This document shows positions 27,826-40,872 of a stretch of DNA of 64,000 nucleotides, piece by piece. The stretch is from Xanthomonas prunicola (GTDB lineage Bacteria; Pseudomonadota; Gammaproteobacteria; Xanthomonadales; Xanthomonadaceae), in the NCBI RefSeq assembly GCF_002846205.1, contig NZ_PHKV01000003.1, positions 372,001-436,000 on the forward strand. Reading direction: 5' to 3'. Positions within the stretch are counted from its first letter, which is position 1. Every line of letters begins with the position of its first letter. The notes below the pieces were generated by a model, which worked only from the letters and a program-made list of their open reading frames with translations, was not told the origin of the DNA and ran no database searches. Both the position numbers and the translations under genes were made by a program.

Positions 27826-30021
27826 ATGTTCCTTCGCTCTCGCAGCCCGCGTGCCTCGGCGCTACCCGCCGCCTGGCTCCTCAGCGTCGCAGCGGCAGCA
27901 GCCTTGCACCCGGGCAACGCCATCGCAGCGCAGGGATACGACCCCAACGCGCGTACGCTGGACGCGATCAATGTCCAGGCAGAGTCTCTACCCACGCCCC
28001 TGCTGCCCACCGCCGGTCGACTCGGCCTGTCGCCGGCACAGACACCGGCCACACTCGATGCGATCGATGCCGACACCATGCAAGCGCGTGGAGTGCAGAG
28101 CGTCGAGCAGGCGGTGACCACCCTGCCCGGCATCACCAGCGGCGGCTCGCCAGGCAATCTATCCACCCTGACGATGCGCGGTTTCAGCGGCGACCAGATC
28201 ACTATGCTGCACAACGGGCTTTATCTGGGACCGTCGAGCATGACCACACGCCCGCAGAACAGTTTCAATCTGCAGAGCGTGGAAGTGCTCAAGGGGCCGG
28301 CATCGGTGATCTACGGACAAGGCGCGATCGGCGGCGTGGTCAACGTGATCGACAAGCAACCGAGCTTCGACACGCCCAGCTACGATGGGCTCGCCGGCGT
28401 CTCGCGCTTCGGTGGCCGGCAAGCAGGACTTGGCGGTGGTGGCCGCCTCGACGACAGCGTGGCCTATCGCGCCGATATCAGCCGGGTATCTTCGGACGGC
28501 TTCGTGCACGCCACCGGCTCGGACACGCTCAATGTCAGTGCCGCGCTGCTCTGGCGACCCAGCGCCACGCTGCGCGCGCAAGTATCAGTGGACTACGCCA
28601 ACGACCATCCCAGCACCTATTTCGGCACGCCATTGAGACCCGACGCCGCTGCACGTGCGCCGCTGCACGACGCGCTGCGCAGCTCCGATGGCCTGGTGGT
28701 GGATGCGGCCCTGCGCCGTAACAACTACAACGTCGTGGACGCAGACATCGCCTCGCGCCAGCTGTGGCCGCAGGCCTGGCTGCTCTGGTCGCCGAACCAG
28801 ACCATCAGCGTTCGCAGCCTGCTCTATGCCTTCGACGCCTCGCGCCGTTGGGTCAATGCCGAAAGCTACGCCTACAACGCCAGCAACGGGCGGATCGATC
28901 GCGACCGTTTCGTCGTCTTCCATCGCCAGCATCTGTGGGGCAACCAGACCAGCGTAACGATCGACCAGCCGGTGAGCGGGCACGCCAATCGACTGGTGGT
29001 CGGGCTGGACTACAACCAGATGCAGTTCGTGCGCGAGCGCGGCTTTCCCGATGGCGACAGTGTCGATATCGATAGGCTGGGACCGAGCGGTGTCTTCGGC
29101 GAGCGTCAGCGGCGACGCAGTCCGACCCGCTGGACCAATACCGCGCTGTTCGTGGAAGACGCGCTGGACCTGGATGCACAGCTGAAACTGGTGCTGGGCG
29201 GGCGCTGGGACTCGCTGGATCTGGACCGTCGCAACTTCACCGCGGACGGCCAGCTTCAGGCCGCCACCAGCTTTTCGCGGCATTACCGGCCGAACAACGC
29301 CCGGGTCGGGTTGGTATACGCGCTGACCCCGACGGTGACGCCCTACATCTCCTACACCACCGGCAGCGATCCGCCTGGTTCCAATCTCTTGCTGGTCAAT
29401 GCCGGCGAAGACTTCGGACTCAGCACATCGCGTCAGTACGAAGCCGGCATCAAGGCCTCAAGCAAGGATCAGCGCACCAGTGCCACCCTGGCGCTGTACG
29501 ACATTCGCCGCGACAACATCCTGAGCCTGACGGCCCAGGACATGCTCAGCAACATCGGGGCCCAGACCTCGCGCGGGATGGACCTTTCGGCCTCGGCCAG
29601 ACTCACCGAACAATGGGCAGTGGACGCCAATCTGGCTGACACCGACGCCCGCTACCGCGACTTCATCGACAGCAGCACCGGTCACGACGTCTCCGGCAAT
29701 CGCCCGCCCAATATTCCGGGCACCGTCTTCAACCTCTGGACCCATCTGGATGCGGTCGGCGCGTTGCCGTTGGAACTCGGGCTCGGCCTGCATGGCGTGG
29801 GCAAACGCTACGGCAATACCGCCAACACGTTGCAGCTGGAGCACTACGCGTTGACCGATATCTATGCCACCTATCGGCTGACCCCATCGGTGGCGCTGAC
29901 ACTGCGTGCAGACAATCTGTTCGACAAACGCTACGTGCAGTGGGCCGACATCTCCTATCCCCAACAGGTGATGCTGGGCCAACCGCGCAGTTACGCGCTT
30001 AGCCTGCGTGCCACGTTCTAG
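27826..30021 (+). CDS. TonB-dependent receptor, probable outer-membrane zinc receptor (ZnuD-like)
   Basis: A 731-residue receptor if it starts at MFLRSRSP, which gives a signal peptide ending near AIAAQ (about residue 37). An ATG at 27715 overlaps the WD40 stop and would allow coupling but adds 37 residues before the signal. The plug carries GVQSVEQAVTTLPGI, a MRGFSGDQITM block and VEVLKGPASVIYGQGAIGG; the barrel ends in RATF. General architecture resembles siderophore receptors, but in a Zur-headed operon a zinc or zincophore substrate is more likely. No extended His-rich loop of the Neisseria ZnuD kind was seen. Its end overlaps the next gene by 14 bases. Confidence 0.9.
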   Translation: MFLRSRSPRASALPAAWLLSVAAAAALHPGNAIAAQGYDPNARTLDAINVQAESLPTPLLPTAGRLGLSPAQTPATLDAIDADTMQARGVQSVEQAVTTLPGITSGGSPGNLSTLTMRGFSGDQITMLHNGLYLGPSSMTTRPQNSFNLQSVEVLKGPASVIYGQGAIGGVVNVIDKQPSFDTPSYDGLAGVSRFGGRQAGLGGGGRLDDSVAYRADISRVSSDGFVHATGSDTLNVSAALLWRPSATLRAQVSVDYANDHPSTYFGTPLRPDAAARAPLHDALRSSDGLVVDAALRRNNYNVVDADIASRQLWPQAWLLWSPNQTISVRSLLYAFDASRRWVNAESYAYNASNGRIDRDRFVVFHRQHLWGNQTSVTIDQPVSGHANRLVVGLDYNQMQFVRERGFPDGDSVDIDRLGPSGVFGERQRRRSPTRWTNTALFVEDALDLDAQLKLVLGGRWDSLDLDRRNFTADGQLQAATSFSRHYRPNNARVGLVYALTPTVTPYISYTTGSDPPGSNLLLVNAGEDFGLSTSRQYEAGIKASSKDQRTSATLALYDIRRDNILSLTAQDMLSNIGAQTSRGMDLSASARLTEQWAVDANLADTDARYRDFIDSSTGHDVSGNRPPNIPGTVFNLWTHLDAVGALPLELGLGLHGVGKRYGNTANTLQLEHYALTDIYATYRLTPSVALTLRADNLFDKRYVQWADISYPQQVMLGQPRSYALSLRATF

Positions 30022-31516
30022 CCGGCGCCTATGGGCGCATCTGGCATGGCTGCATCGGTGGTTCGGGGTCGCAGTGTGCCTGGCGTTTGTGGTGTGGTTC
30101 AGCAGCGGCATCGTGATGCTGTTCGTGCCGTTCCCCTCCCTGCCCGATAGCGCCCGTCGCGCCGGGAGCGAACCGCTGGTGCTGGCACAGGTCAAGATCG
30201 CGCCGGCCATGGCCCTGGCGGCCAGCGGCGGCGGCGACGGCATGCGCTTGATCTCGGTCGCCGGGCAGCCGCGCTATGTGGTCGATGGCGCCATCTCTGT
30301 GCGCAGCATCGATGCGCACAGCGGAGTCCAGCTCGGCCTGCTGAACAGCACACAGGCACGCGAGGTCGCTACGCGCTTCGCCCATGCACGGGTGCGCCGG
30401 CTGGTCGGGCCACTGCAGGTGGACCAGTGGAGCGTGCACCAGCATTTCGATACCTGGCGTCCGTTTTACCGCGTCGAGCTGGACGATGCCGCAGGGACCG
30501 AGCTGTACGTGTCCGCCCGCAGCGGCGAGGTGATGCAGCGCACCCGCGCCAGCGAACGGCGCTGGAATTGGCTGGGCGCGATTCCGCACTGGCTGTATTT
30601 CACCGTGCTGCGCCACGACGTCGGCACCTGGGATCGCACGGTCTGGTGGGTGGCGCTGGCCGCCTTGATCGGCGCGATGTCCGGAACCTTGCTCGGCCTG
30701 TATCGGACATGGCAGATCCGCATGCACCAGCGGGCGGGCTGGTCGGCATTTCGTGGCGTGCTGCGCTGGCACCACGGACTCGGCCTGGGCGGCGCGGCGA
30801 TCGTGCTGGTGTGGATCTTCAGCGGCTGGCTGTCGATGGATCATGGCCGGCTGTTTTCGCGTGGGCAGCCGTTGCCGCAAGCGGTACAGCGCTACGCGGC
30901 GGCCTCGCTGCAAAAAGCGCTGGCGGGCGTCGCACCCGGCGCACTCCAGCCACTGGATCGCAGCGGCGAGATCGCGTTCAGCGTCGTCGGCGGACAGGCA
31001 TGGGCAAGTGGCCGCGGCGGCGGGGTCGCCAGCGCCACCTTGGCGTTGTCCGGTCTGTCCGCAGCGCGCATGTCGGCGCAGGCACGCCGCGCCGCGATTC
31101 TCGCCGCGGCGGCCAAGACATGGCCACTGGCGGCCGATCCCGACCATAGCGACGCGCAACACGATGATGCCTTGTACCGTGAGGCCGACGCCATTCCCGA
31201 CGATGCCCTGCGCCTTGCACTGGCAAGGCCGCAGGACGCAGCGCTCTACGTCGACGCGCAGACCGGCCGGCCACTGCTACAACTGGATGCAAGCCGCAAG
31301 GCCTATGCCTGGTTGTACTTTGCGCTGCACACCACCCGCCTACCAGGCCTGAGCACCCATTCGCGGCTGCGACTGGCGTTGCAACTCACCTTGCTGGCGA
31401 TCGGCTGGTGTCTGAGCATGACCGGCGTCATCCTGGCCTACAGAAGGCTGCGTGCCAGCGTACGGCCGCGCGCTGCATTGCGCGTCCTCCGCCCAAGACG
31501 CATAGCGGAGCACTGA
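30008..31516 (+). CDS. PepSY-associated transmembrane protein
   Basis: A 502-residue inner-membrane protein beginning WLHRWFGVAVCLAFVVWFSSG, the first helix of PepSY-TM proteins. PepSY-like segments follow (about 110-175), then two helices near 215-235 and 255-280, and a last helix near 455-480. Family members accompany TonB receptors and act in reduction or release of metal chelates at the inner membrane. The GTG start overlaps the receptor gene by 14 bases. It is the last gene of the operon. Whether it reduces anything is unknown; zinc itself is not redox-active, so a role in stripping a chelate is a speculation. Confidence 0.88.
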   Translation: MPRSSRRLWAHLAWLHRWFGVAVCLAFVVWFSSGIVMLFVPFPSLPDSARRAGSEPLVLAQVKIAPAMALAASGGGDGMRLISVAGQPRYVVDGAISVRSIDAHSGVQLGLLNSTQAREVATRFAHARVRRLVGPLQVDQWSVHQHFDTWRPFYRVELDDAAGTELYVSARSGEVMQRTRASERRWNWLGAIPHWLYFTVLRHDVGTWDRTVWWVALAALIGAMSGTLLGLYRTWQIRMHQRAGWSAFRGVLRWHHGLGLGGAAIVLVWIFSGWLSMDHGRLFSRGQPLPQAVQRYAAASLQKALAGVAPGALQPLDRSGEIAFSVVGGQAWASGRGGGVASATLALSGLSAARMSAQARRAAILAAAAKTWPLAADPDHSDAQHDDALYREADAIPDDALRLALARPQDAALYVDAQTGRPLLQLDASRKAYAWLYFALHTTRLPGLSTHSRLRLALQLTLLAIGWCLSMTGVILAYRRLRASVRPRAALRVLRPRRIAEH

Positions 31517-31661
31517 GACGGCTTGGCGCCGCTAACAAACCGTAGCGGGCAGACGCCAAATGGGCGTGGACAGTGCGCGCAGAACCGGGGTGGCAGGGGC
31601 ATGCACATTCCGGGCGCCGGCCACGCTCGCCTGGCGGCGAACGCTGTCGTTTGTCAGCGCC
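31517..31661. repeat. Convergent intergenic spacer with repeat-end-like sequence
   Basis: GCTAACAAACCGT at 31531-31543 matches 12 of 13 bases of the element at 2556-2568, and GCAG-ACG follows as it does there (GCAG-TCG). Likely a fragment of the same dispersed repeat. No terminator with a T-run was seen. Confidence 0.35.
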
Positions 31662-34935
<3,274 letters not shown>

Positions 34936-34941
34936 GCACCT

Positions 34942-34976
34942 TCACTCACATGCCGCTGCACAACGCATGTGAGTGA
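34942..34976. terminator. Perfect 12-bp inverted repeat after katG
   Basis: TCACTCACATGC at 34942-34953 pairs perfectly with 34965-34976, with an 11-base loop. It has no T-run and precedes a canonical terminator, so it may protect the 3' end of the message. Confidence 0.7.
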
Positions 34977-34989
34977 GCACCGCAACACG

Positions 34990-35020
34990 AACGCCCCGGC
35001 TGATCGGGGCGTTTGCGTTT
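34990..35020 (+). terminator. Rho-independent terminator of katG
   Basis: AACGCCCCG at 34990-34998 pairs with CGGGGCGTT at 35005-35013 around a 6-base loop, followed by TGCGTTT. It lies 55 bases past the katG stop and can also serve the convergent hslR. Confidence 0.85.
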
Positions 35021-35047
35021 GCAAGGTTTGCTCACCGCAGCTGCGCG

Positions 35048-35455
35048 CTACAACGCGTCGATATCGCCCAGTGCAGTGATCAGCCGGCGCGCGCGCTTGT
35101 CCGGCTTGCCCTCCGGCGCACGATAGCCAGTGCGCTCGGCAGCGCGCTGTAGGCGCCATTGCGCGCGGGCTTCGCGCGAACCATCGCTTTCAACATACAG
35201 CGCCTGTGCGACCGGCGCCGGGCCGCGTACATCACTGAGCGCGGCAACGGTGATCTCGAAGATTTCGCCGCCGCGGTCGATACGCAACTGCTCGCCGCTG
35301 CGCAGCGTGCGCGATGGCTTGGGACGCTGCCCGGCGACATCCACCTTACCCGTCTCCACTGCGTTCTTGGCCAGGCTGCGTGTCTTGAAAAAGCGCGCCG
35401 CCCACAGCCAGACGTCCAGCCTGACCGTTGTCGTCTGTTCCTGCTCCAGATTCAT
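35048..35455 (-). CDS. hslR: S4-domain ribosome-associated heat shock protein Hsp15
   Basis: A 135-residue RNA-binding protein. The S4 domain is RLDVWLWAARFFKTRSLAKNAVETGKVDV (about 12-40, as landmark), and a basic C-terminal tail RAPEGKPDKRARR follows. Hsp15 rescues 50S subunits that carry nascent chains after premature dissociation and is heat-inducible in Escherichia coli. The ATG at 35455 (MNLEQEQ) puts the S4 domain at the correct N-terminal distance; 21 upstream codons in frame look non-coding. It diverges from the MATE exporter. Confidence 0.92.
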   Translation of the reverse strand: MNLEQEQTTTVRLDVWLWAARFFKTRSLAKNAVETGKVDVAGQRPKPSRTLRSGEQLRIDRGGEIFEITVAALSDVRGPAPVAQALYVESDGSREARAQWRLQRAAERTGYRAPEGKPDKRARRLITALGDIDAL

Positions 35456-35796
35456 GCGTCTCGCGGTCTCGTGTCGTGCGTTGGCTCGCGCAGCACATCG
35501 TGGGATGCGCGCAAGCACTGCGATCTTTCGGAACGCCGGCGTGGCGGCCGGCGTGGTCGGCGACGATGGTTTGCGCCAAAACCGATGTTTGGGCAGTGGC
35601 TGCGGAACTCAAGCGGCTAGAACCAGAAGCGTCCTCGAAGAGGCGCGGCGACACTGCGCTGGCTACCTTCAGCCCCAACAGCCAGGCCAGCCGATCCTGG
35701 CACCGGTCCTGTTGCATTGCAGCCGCATGCACCGTGCATCCGGGCTCACCCGCGCAATGCTAGTGTGCGCACCTTCTGCGCCACGATACGACTGCG
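35456..35796. other. Divergent spacer between hslR and the MATE gene
   Basis: About 340 bases with no supported gene, RNA or operator. Short open frames here are antisense or chance frames without Shine-Dalgarno. Confidence 0.4.
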
Positions 35797-37293
35797 ATGC
35801 CCAAATCCGCTGTCCTGACCGAAGGCCCGATCGGCAAGAACCTGCTGTTGTTCGCACTGCCGATCATGGCCGGCAACATCGCCCAGTCGCTCAACGGCTC
35901 GGTCAACGCGATCTGGATCGGCCGCTATCTCGGCGAAGAAGCGCTGACCGCGGCGGCCAATGCCAACAGCATCATGTTCTTCCTGATTGGCTCGGTGTTC
36001 GGCATCGGCATGGCCTCGACCATCCTGATCGGCCAGGCGATGGGCGCGCGCGACATCGCCCAGGCGCGCAAGGTCATGGGCACCAGTGCGAGCTTCTTCG
36101 GCGGACTGTCGGCCGTGATCGCGGTGCTCGGCTGGTATCTGGCACCGCACCTGCTCGCTGCGATGGGCACGCCGGCTGCCTCGCAAGCGCTGGCGGAAGA
36201 CTATCTGCGCGTGATTTTCCTGGCGATGCCGACGCTGTACCTGTTTGCTTTCCTGTCGGCGGCATTGCGCGGCACCGGCGACGCACGCACACCGTTCCGT
36301 TTCTTGTTGCTGTCGGTGCTGCTGGATATCGTGTTCAACCCGTTGCTGTTGTTCGGCATCGGCCCGTTTCCGGCACTAGGCATTGCCGGTGCGGCCTGGG
36401 CCACGTTGATCGCGCAAGTCGTCGCACTCGCCGGGCTGCTGATTTATCTGCGCAAAAAACGCCATGTCTTGTGGCTGGGCCGGAACGACCTGCGCCTGTT
36501 TCTCATCGACACCACCATCTTGCGCGCTCTGATCGTCAAGGGCGTACCGATGGGCTTACAGATGGTGATGATCTCGCTGTCGATGATCGCCATGCTGTCG
36601 CTGGTCAACAGCTTCGGTACCGAAACCGCTGCTGCGTTCGGCGCTGGGCTGCAGCTGTGGAACTACGTGCAAATGCCGGCAATGGCGGTGGGTGCCGCCT
36701 GTTCGACGATGGCCGCCCAGAACGTCGGCGCCGGTCTGTGGCCGCGCGTGGATGCCGTCGCGCGTACCGGCATCGCCGCCAACTTCTTGATGACGGGCCT
36801 GCTGATCGTGCTGCTGATCTTGTTCGATCGCTGGACCCTGGCCCTGTTCCTGCCCGAAGGCAGCGCCACGCTGGAGATCGCGCGACACCTCAACCATATC
36901 GCGATCTGGTCGTTCCTGCTGTTCGGTGTCAGCTTCGTGGTCTCGGGTGTGGTGCGCGCCACCGGCGCGGTGATTCCGCCGTTGTTGATTCTGGCGTTTT
37001 CGCTGTGGGGCGTGCGCGTGCCGCTGGCCAACGTCCTGCTGCCGCATCTGGGCGCCGACGCGGTGTGGTGGAGCTTTCCGATCAGCTCGACCTGCTCGAT
37101 GCTGCTGTCGCTGGGGTATTACCGCTGGGGCGGCTGGCGCAAGGCACGCATGCTGGCCACGCCCACCCACCCGTCCGAACTGGCAGCGGCGGCCGAAGTA
37201 CCAGCGCATCCGGCATCACCGGTCGCCGACCCGGCCCCGCTCACCGTCGTGCCAGGCGCACAGCAACCGCTACCGCAGGCGCCGCAGCGTTAG
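35797..37293 (+). CDS. MATE-family multidrug efflux transporter
   Basis: A 498-residue inner-membrane protein with about twelve hydrophobic segments in two homologous halves. The first half starts LLLFALPIMAGNIAQSLNGSVNAIWIGR, and the second VKGVPMGLQMVMISLSMIAM; GSVFGIGMASTILIGQAMGA and the AALRGTGDARTP loop are typical of MATE proteins. It would extrude organic cations or toxins against Na+ or H+. The last 70 residues form an unusual Pro/Ala-rich cytoplasmic tail absent from many MATE proteins. Substrate cannot be read from sequence. It appears to be monocistronic. Confidence 0.95.
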   Translation: MPKSAVLTEGPIGKNLLLFALPIMAGNIAQSLNGSVNAIWIGRYLGEEALTAAANANSIMFFLIGSVFGIGMASTILIGQAMGARDIAQARKVMGTSASFFGGLSAVIAVLGWYLAPHLLAAMGTPAASQALAEDYLRVIFLAMPTLYLFAFLSAALRGTGDARTPFRFLLLSVLLDIVFNPLLLFGIGPFPALGIAGAAWATLIAQVVALAGLLIYLRKKRHVLWLGRNDLRLFLIDTTILRALIVKGVPMGLQMVMISLSMIAMLSLVNSFGTETAAAFGAGLQLWNYVQMPAMAVGAACSTMAAQNVGAGLWPRVDAVARTGIAANFLMTGLLIVLLILFDRWTLALFLPEGSATLEIARHLNHIAIWSFLLFGVSFVVSGVVRATGAVIPPLLILAFSLWGVRVPLANVLLPHLGADAVWWSFPISSTCSMLLSLGYYRWGGWRKARMLATPTHPSELAAAAEVPAHPASPVADPAPLTVVPGAQQPLPQAPQR

Positions 37294-37718
37294 CCGCGGT
37301 TGCTGCAGGCGTGCGAATGGATTCCGGGAGCTGCACTCCCTGCGCCAGAGCACGACTAGCAATCCAGCGTCAGCAGCTGAGGACGCGCCCATCCAAGCTC
37401 GAACTCGTCGTGAGGATCTGCGCGTGGTGCGGTTCTGAAAGACGCTAGCGAGGTCTTGCGTATCGGCGCGACGAATACCTGCAATCCACAACGGTCTTCT
37501 GACGTTGATCCAACCAGACCGGCAACAACCACATAGCAAGCGAGCGTCGACTTGGCGCGCATCGAGTGCCGGGAATCGTCGCAAAACCAAGCGCACTGCG
37601 GACAACACCGACCGCTCTCGCCCGCGAACGTGCGCTCGCTTCACAGACTCCGTCAACGCCAGTCGCGATTGGCACGACCCCACGTCAGAACCGCTGGGAC
37701 ATGCCTTCCCACACACGC
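37294..37718. other. Intergenic region between MATE gene and rplS terminator
   Basis: About 425 bases. Overlapping short open frames on both strands, none with a credible start signal or known motif. It may hold a decayed gene, but no homology was recognised. Confidence 0.35.
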
Positions 37719-37744
37719 AAACAGCCGCCCGAAGGCGGCTGTTT
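37719..37744 (-). terminator. Rho-independent terminator of the rpsP-rplS operon
   Basis: A perfect 11-bp stem, AAACAGCCGCC at 37719-37729 with 37734-37744, and a four-base loop. On the minus strand the stem ends in TTT. It lies 31 bases past the rplS stop. Confidence 0.85.
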
Positions 37745-37775
37745 GGCAGTGGCGGGGCAACCCCGCCAGTGTGAC

Positions 37776-38183
37776 TTACTCAGCCTTGGCAGCAGCCTGG
37801 CGCGCGGCCTTGGCCTGTGCAGCAGCGGCCAGATCTTCCTTGATGCGGGCAGCCTTGCCTTCCAGACCACGCAGGTAGTACAGCTTGCCGGCGCGCACCT
37901 TACCGCGGCGCTTCACTTCGACCGAATCGATGATGGCGCTGTGGGTCTGGAATACGCGCTCGACGCCGAAGCCGTGCGAGATCTTGCGCACGGTGAAAGC
38001 GGAGTTCAGACCGGCATTCTTGGTCCCGATCACGACGCCCTCATAGGCCTGCACGCGCTCGCGGTTGCCTTCCTTCACCTTGACGTTCACCACAACGGTG
38101 TCGCCCTGGTTGAATTCCGGCAGCTTGCGCTGGATCTGGGCGGCTTCGAAGTCAGCCAGGATGGTCTTGTTGAGTTTGCTCAT
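37776..38183 (-). CDS. rplS: 50S ribosomal protein L19
   Basis: A 135-residue ribosomal protein located at the 30S-50S interface. It shows the L19 signature blocks [44 protein letters not shown] and [11 protein letters not shown]. The C-terminus has an Ala/Lys-rich extension. The ATG at 38183 begins [13 protein letters not shown], the normal start. It is the last gene of the conserved rpsP-rimM-trmD-rplS order, 144 bases after trmD, and is followed by a terminator. Confidence 0.98.
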
Positions 38184-38327
38184 GATGGGCACCGCGTGTC
38201 TGGTGATATTGGACCGGCAGTCGCCGCACGGCGATTGCTCGAGGTTCGTAAGAGGGCCAGACGCAAGGCTGGCCAGCAAGCCGCATATTGTACCCCAATC
38301 AATCTAGCAAGAGCTAGGGGTGAGCCC

Positions 38328-39086
38328 TTATTTCTCGTCGCCCGGGACGAGTTCGCGGCGAAACTCGTCCAGCAGACGGCGATCGTTCTTGTCCAGCCCC
38401 GTCTCGTCGAGCAGATCCGGGCGACGCAACCAGGTCCGGCCCAGCGACTGCTGCCGGCGCCAGCGCGCAATTGCCGCGTGATTGCCCGAACGCAGCACAT
38501 CGGGCACATCGCCCCATGCGTGGCTGGCCGGATGGCTGTAGTGCGGGCAATCCAGCAGCCCATGCGGCCCTTCGAAACTGTCCTGCGCAGCAGATTCGGC
38601 GTCGTTCAACACCCCGTCCTGCAAGCGCGCCACCACATCCACCACCACCGCAGCGGCCAACTCGCCTCCGGACAACACGTAGTCGCCGATGGAGATTTCC
38701 ATATCCACCGCCTGCGCCAGGAAGCGCTCGTCCACCCCCTCGTAGCGCCCGCACAGCAGCACCATGCGTGGCAACTGGGCCAGCTCACGCGCAAGCTCCT
38801 GTGTGAGCGGGCGCCCCTGCGGACTGAGGTAGATCACCGGTGCCGGCCGCGCGTCTGCGGCTTGCGCCGCATCCAGGCAGGCCCGCAATGGCTCGATCAG
38901 CATCACCATGCCGGGCCCGCCACCGAATGGACGGTCGTCCACGCGGCGGTAGTTGCCCTGCGCATGCTCACGCGGATTCCAGCCCTGCAATTCCAGCAAG
39001 CCACGCTCCTGCGCGCGCCCGACCACGCCGAACGCCGCGCATTGCGCGATGAACTCGGGGAACAAGCTAATGACGTCGATGCGCAC
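38328..39086 (-). CDS. trmD: tRNA (guanine-37-N1)-methyltransferase
   Basis: A 252-residue SPOUT-class methyltransferase that methylates G37 of tRNAs reading CNN codons, preventing +1 frameshifts. Blocks visible are [33 protein letters not shown] (about 111-123) and the trefoil-knot segment [13 protein letters not shown]. The catalytic Asp lies near the C-terminal domain ([13 protein letters not shown] segment). It follows rimM after 65 bases that contain a degenerate GGGATTGGGGAAT tract. Confidence 0.97.
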   Translation of the reverse strand: MRIDVISLFPEFIAQCAAFGVVGRAQERGLLELQGWNPREHAQGNYRRVDDRPFGGGPGMVMLIEPLRACLDAAQAADARPAPVIYLSPQGRPLTQELARELAQLPRMVLLCGRYEGVDERFLAQAVDMEISIGDYVLSGGELAAAVVVDVVARLQDGVLNDAESAAQDSFEGPHGLLDCPHYSHPASHAWGDVPDVLRSGNHAAIARWRRQQSLGRTWLRRPDLLDETGLDKNDRRLLDEFRRELVPGDEK

Positions 39087-39151
39087 TGGAGAATCGGGGA
39101 TCGGGATTGGGGAATGGGTAGAGCAAGCGCAGAGCCGAAGCGCCGCTTTGA

Positions 39152-39664
39152 TCAGAAATCCGGATCCCAGTCGACCACGATCAGATTGGCCTCGAAGTCC
39201 ACGGATTTGACGAAATCCGGAAACACAAACGGAATCATGCGCTCGCGATCGCCACGCACGACCACCACGTCATTGGACCCAGTGGAGAACAGGTGCGACA
39301 CCGTGCCGAGCTTGACGCCCTCGACGGTCTCCACCTGCAACTCTTCAAGATCCACCCAGTAATATTCATCGGGTCTGGGTGGCGGCAGCGCACTGCGCGC
39401 GACGTAGATTTCAGTCCCGTGCATGGCTTCAACCGTGTCACGGTCGGTGACGCCGGGGAACACCGCAATCAGATTCTTGCCCTGGTCGCGCCCACGCACG
39501 CCGCTGATCAAAGACTCCTGTCCCGACGGCGCGCGCACGATCCACGGTTGGTACCGGAAGATCGCACTACGCGGCTCGGTCCAGGATTCGAGCTTCAGCT
39601 CGCCCTTGACACCAAAAGCGCCGACAACCCTGCCTAACAGGATGCGGCGCTCGGTCTGCTTCAT
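39152..39664 (-). CDS. rimM: 16S rRNA processing protein RimM
   Basis: A 170-residue 30S maturation factor that binds S19 and helps the 16S head domain fold. The N-terminal RimM domain has [18 protein letters not shown], and the C-terminal PRC-barrel has [16 protein letters not shown] and [15 protein letters not shown] blocks. The ATG at 39664 (MKQTERR) is preferred to a start ten codons upstream. It lies in the rpsP-rimM-trmD-rplS set, 43 bases after rpsP. Confidence 0.96.
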   Translation of the reverse strand: MKQTERRILLGRVVGAFGVKGELKLESWTEPRSAIFRYQPWIVRAPSGQESLISGVRGRDQGKNLIAVFPGVTDRDTVEAMHGTEIYVARSALPPPRPDEYYWVDLEELQVETVEGVKLGTVSHLFSTGSNDVVVVRGDRERMIPFVFPDFVKSVDFEANLIVVDWDPDF

Positions 39665-39707
39665 CTGCGTCGACTCTGGGCCGGGTGGCGACACCCAGCC
39701 CTCAAGA

Positions 39708-39965
39708 TCAGGCCGCGACGGCCTGGGACTTGGCTTCGCGATACAGGTTGCGCACCTTGTCGGTCAGCTGCGCACCGTTGCCGACCCAATGGTCGACGCG
39801 GGCGATGTCCAGCACAATGCGCGGTTCTGCGCCCTGCGCAACCGGGTTGTAGTAACCCAGACGCTCGATGTTGCGGCCGTCGCGCGCGCTGCGCACGTCG
39901 GTCACGATGATGTGGTAGAACGGACGCTTCTTGGCGCCGCCGCGGGTCAGTCGAATCTTGACCAT
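39708..39965 (-). CDS. rpsP: 30S ribosomal protein S16
   Basis: An 85-residue ribosomal protein with [19 protein letters not shown] at the N-terminus and ERLGYYNP in the middle, both diagnostic. It contributes to 30S assembly. The in-frame sequence upstream of the ATG runs into the neighbouring gene and is not used. First gene of the ribosomal set. Confidence 0.98.
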   Translation of the reverse strand: MVKIRLTRGGAKKRPFYHIIVTDVRSARDGRNIERLGYYNPVAQGAEPRIVLDIARVDHWVGNGAQLTDKVRNLYREAKSQAVAA

Positions 39966-40074
39966 GGTGTCGTTTTCCTGAGTTGCCCAATCGCCAGAGT
40001 GGCGCGGTAAGCCGGCGATTATAACGGGCTCCGGCGGCGAAGCCAAGCCACCCGATGCCAGCACACCGGATCGC

Positions 40075-40872
40075 TCAGATCGCTTGCCAGACATGGGTTT
40101 GCAGGGCCCTCTCCAGCAGCGGCAACTGGGCGGCATGCGGCCCCCAGCGCGCCGGCCCCAGCGCCACGATGGCCTGCTGTCCACGCGCATTGCAGGCGAA
40201 TGCGCCGTCGAAACGCTCCAGTTCGCCCAGCTCCACCGGGCGGCTGATCTGGGCGATACCCAGCGTCTTCAGCCCGGACTGCAGCAACTGCTGCCGGGTC
40301 CCCAGCAGTGCCGGCCCCTGCGGCCAGACCAGCCCGCCGCGCTCCCACAGGCCCAGATTCCAGAATGCGCCCTCCAGCACCCTGCCCTGCCGGTCCTGTA
40401 GCACCACATCGTCGTGGTCGGCCTGCATGGCCAACCGGCGCAGATGCAGGAGCGGGAACGTGCCGACATGCTTGAGTTCCGGCCGCTCGCGCATGTAATC
40501 GGTCACCTGCACGCGCAACCCGGTCGCGGGCATGTCGGCCGGCGGCGAGATGGCGACCAGCACATCCAGTGCGACCTCGCGCAACGGGTTGCGGAAATCG
40601 TAGTCGGGCGCGAACACGGTGACGCGCAGACTGGCATCGGCCATGGCCGATGCGAGCAGCGCAGCGCGCATCTGCGCCCGCAGCTGGTCTGCTTCCAGCT
40701 CCTGGCCGAACAGCGCGCGACTGCCTTCCTGCAGGCGCTGCAGATGCAGCTCCAGCCCCAGCGTGGCGCCGTCGCGCACCTGCAGCGTGGTGAAGTGGCC
40801 GTAGTTGATCAGCGCGGCAGCGCCGAGCTGTTGCGCGCTGGCCGGAGCGCCATTGCAGAAGATCAGCGACAT
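40075..40872 (-). CDS. pabC: Class IV aminotransferase, aminodeoxychorismate lyase-like
   Basis: A 265-residue PLP enzyme of fold type IV. The PLP lysine is expected in [16 protein letters not shown] (about 142-157), and the [10 protein letters not shown] and LLGTRQQLL blocks match the family's phosphate-binding region. Aminodeoxychorismate lyases release pyruvate and give p-aminobenzoate for folate. The sequence is diverged from the Escherichia coli protein, and a branched-chain or D-amino-acid transaminase cannot be wholly excluded. It overlaps the upstream monooxygenase gene by ten bases, so the two are co-transcribed. Confidence 0.8.
   Translation of the reverse strand: MSLIFCNGAPASAQQLGAAALINYGHFTTLQVRDGATLGLELHLQRLQEGSRALFGQELEADQLRAQMRAALLASAMADASLRVTVFAPDYDFRNPLREVALDVLVAISPPADMPATGLRVQVTDYMRERPELKHVGTFPLLHLRRLAMQADHDDVVLQDRQGRVLEGAFWNLGLWERGGLVWPQGPALLGTRQQLLQSGLKTLGIAQISRPVELGELERFDGAFACNARGQQAIVALGPARWGPHAAQLPLLERALQTHVWQAI

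Noticed and set aside
37270..37716. 148-codon minus-strand frame downstream of the MATE gene
   Set aside because: Arg/Cys/Ser-rich, overlaps the MATE 3' end and has no Shine-Dalgarno.
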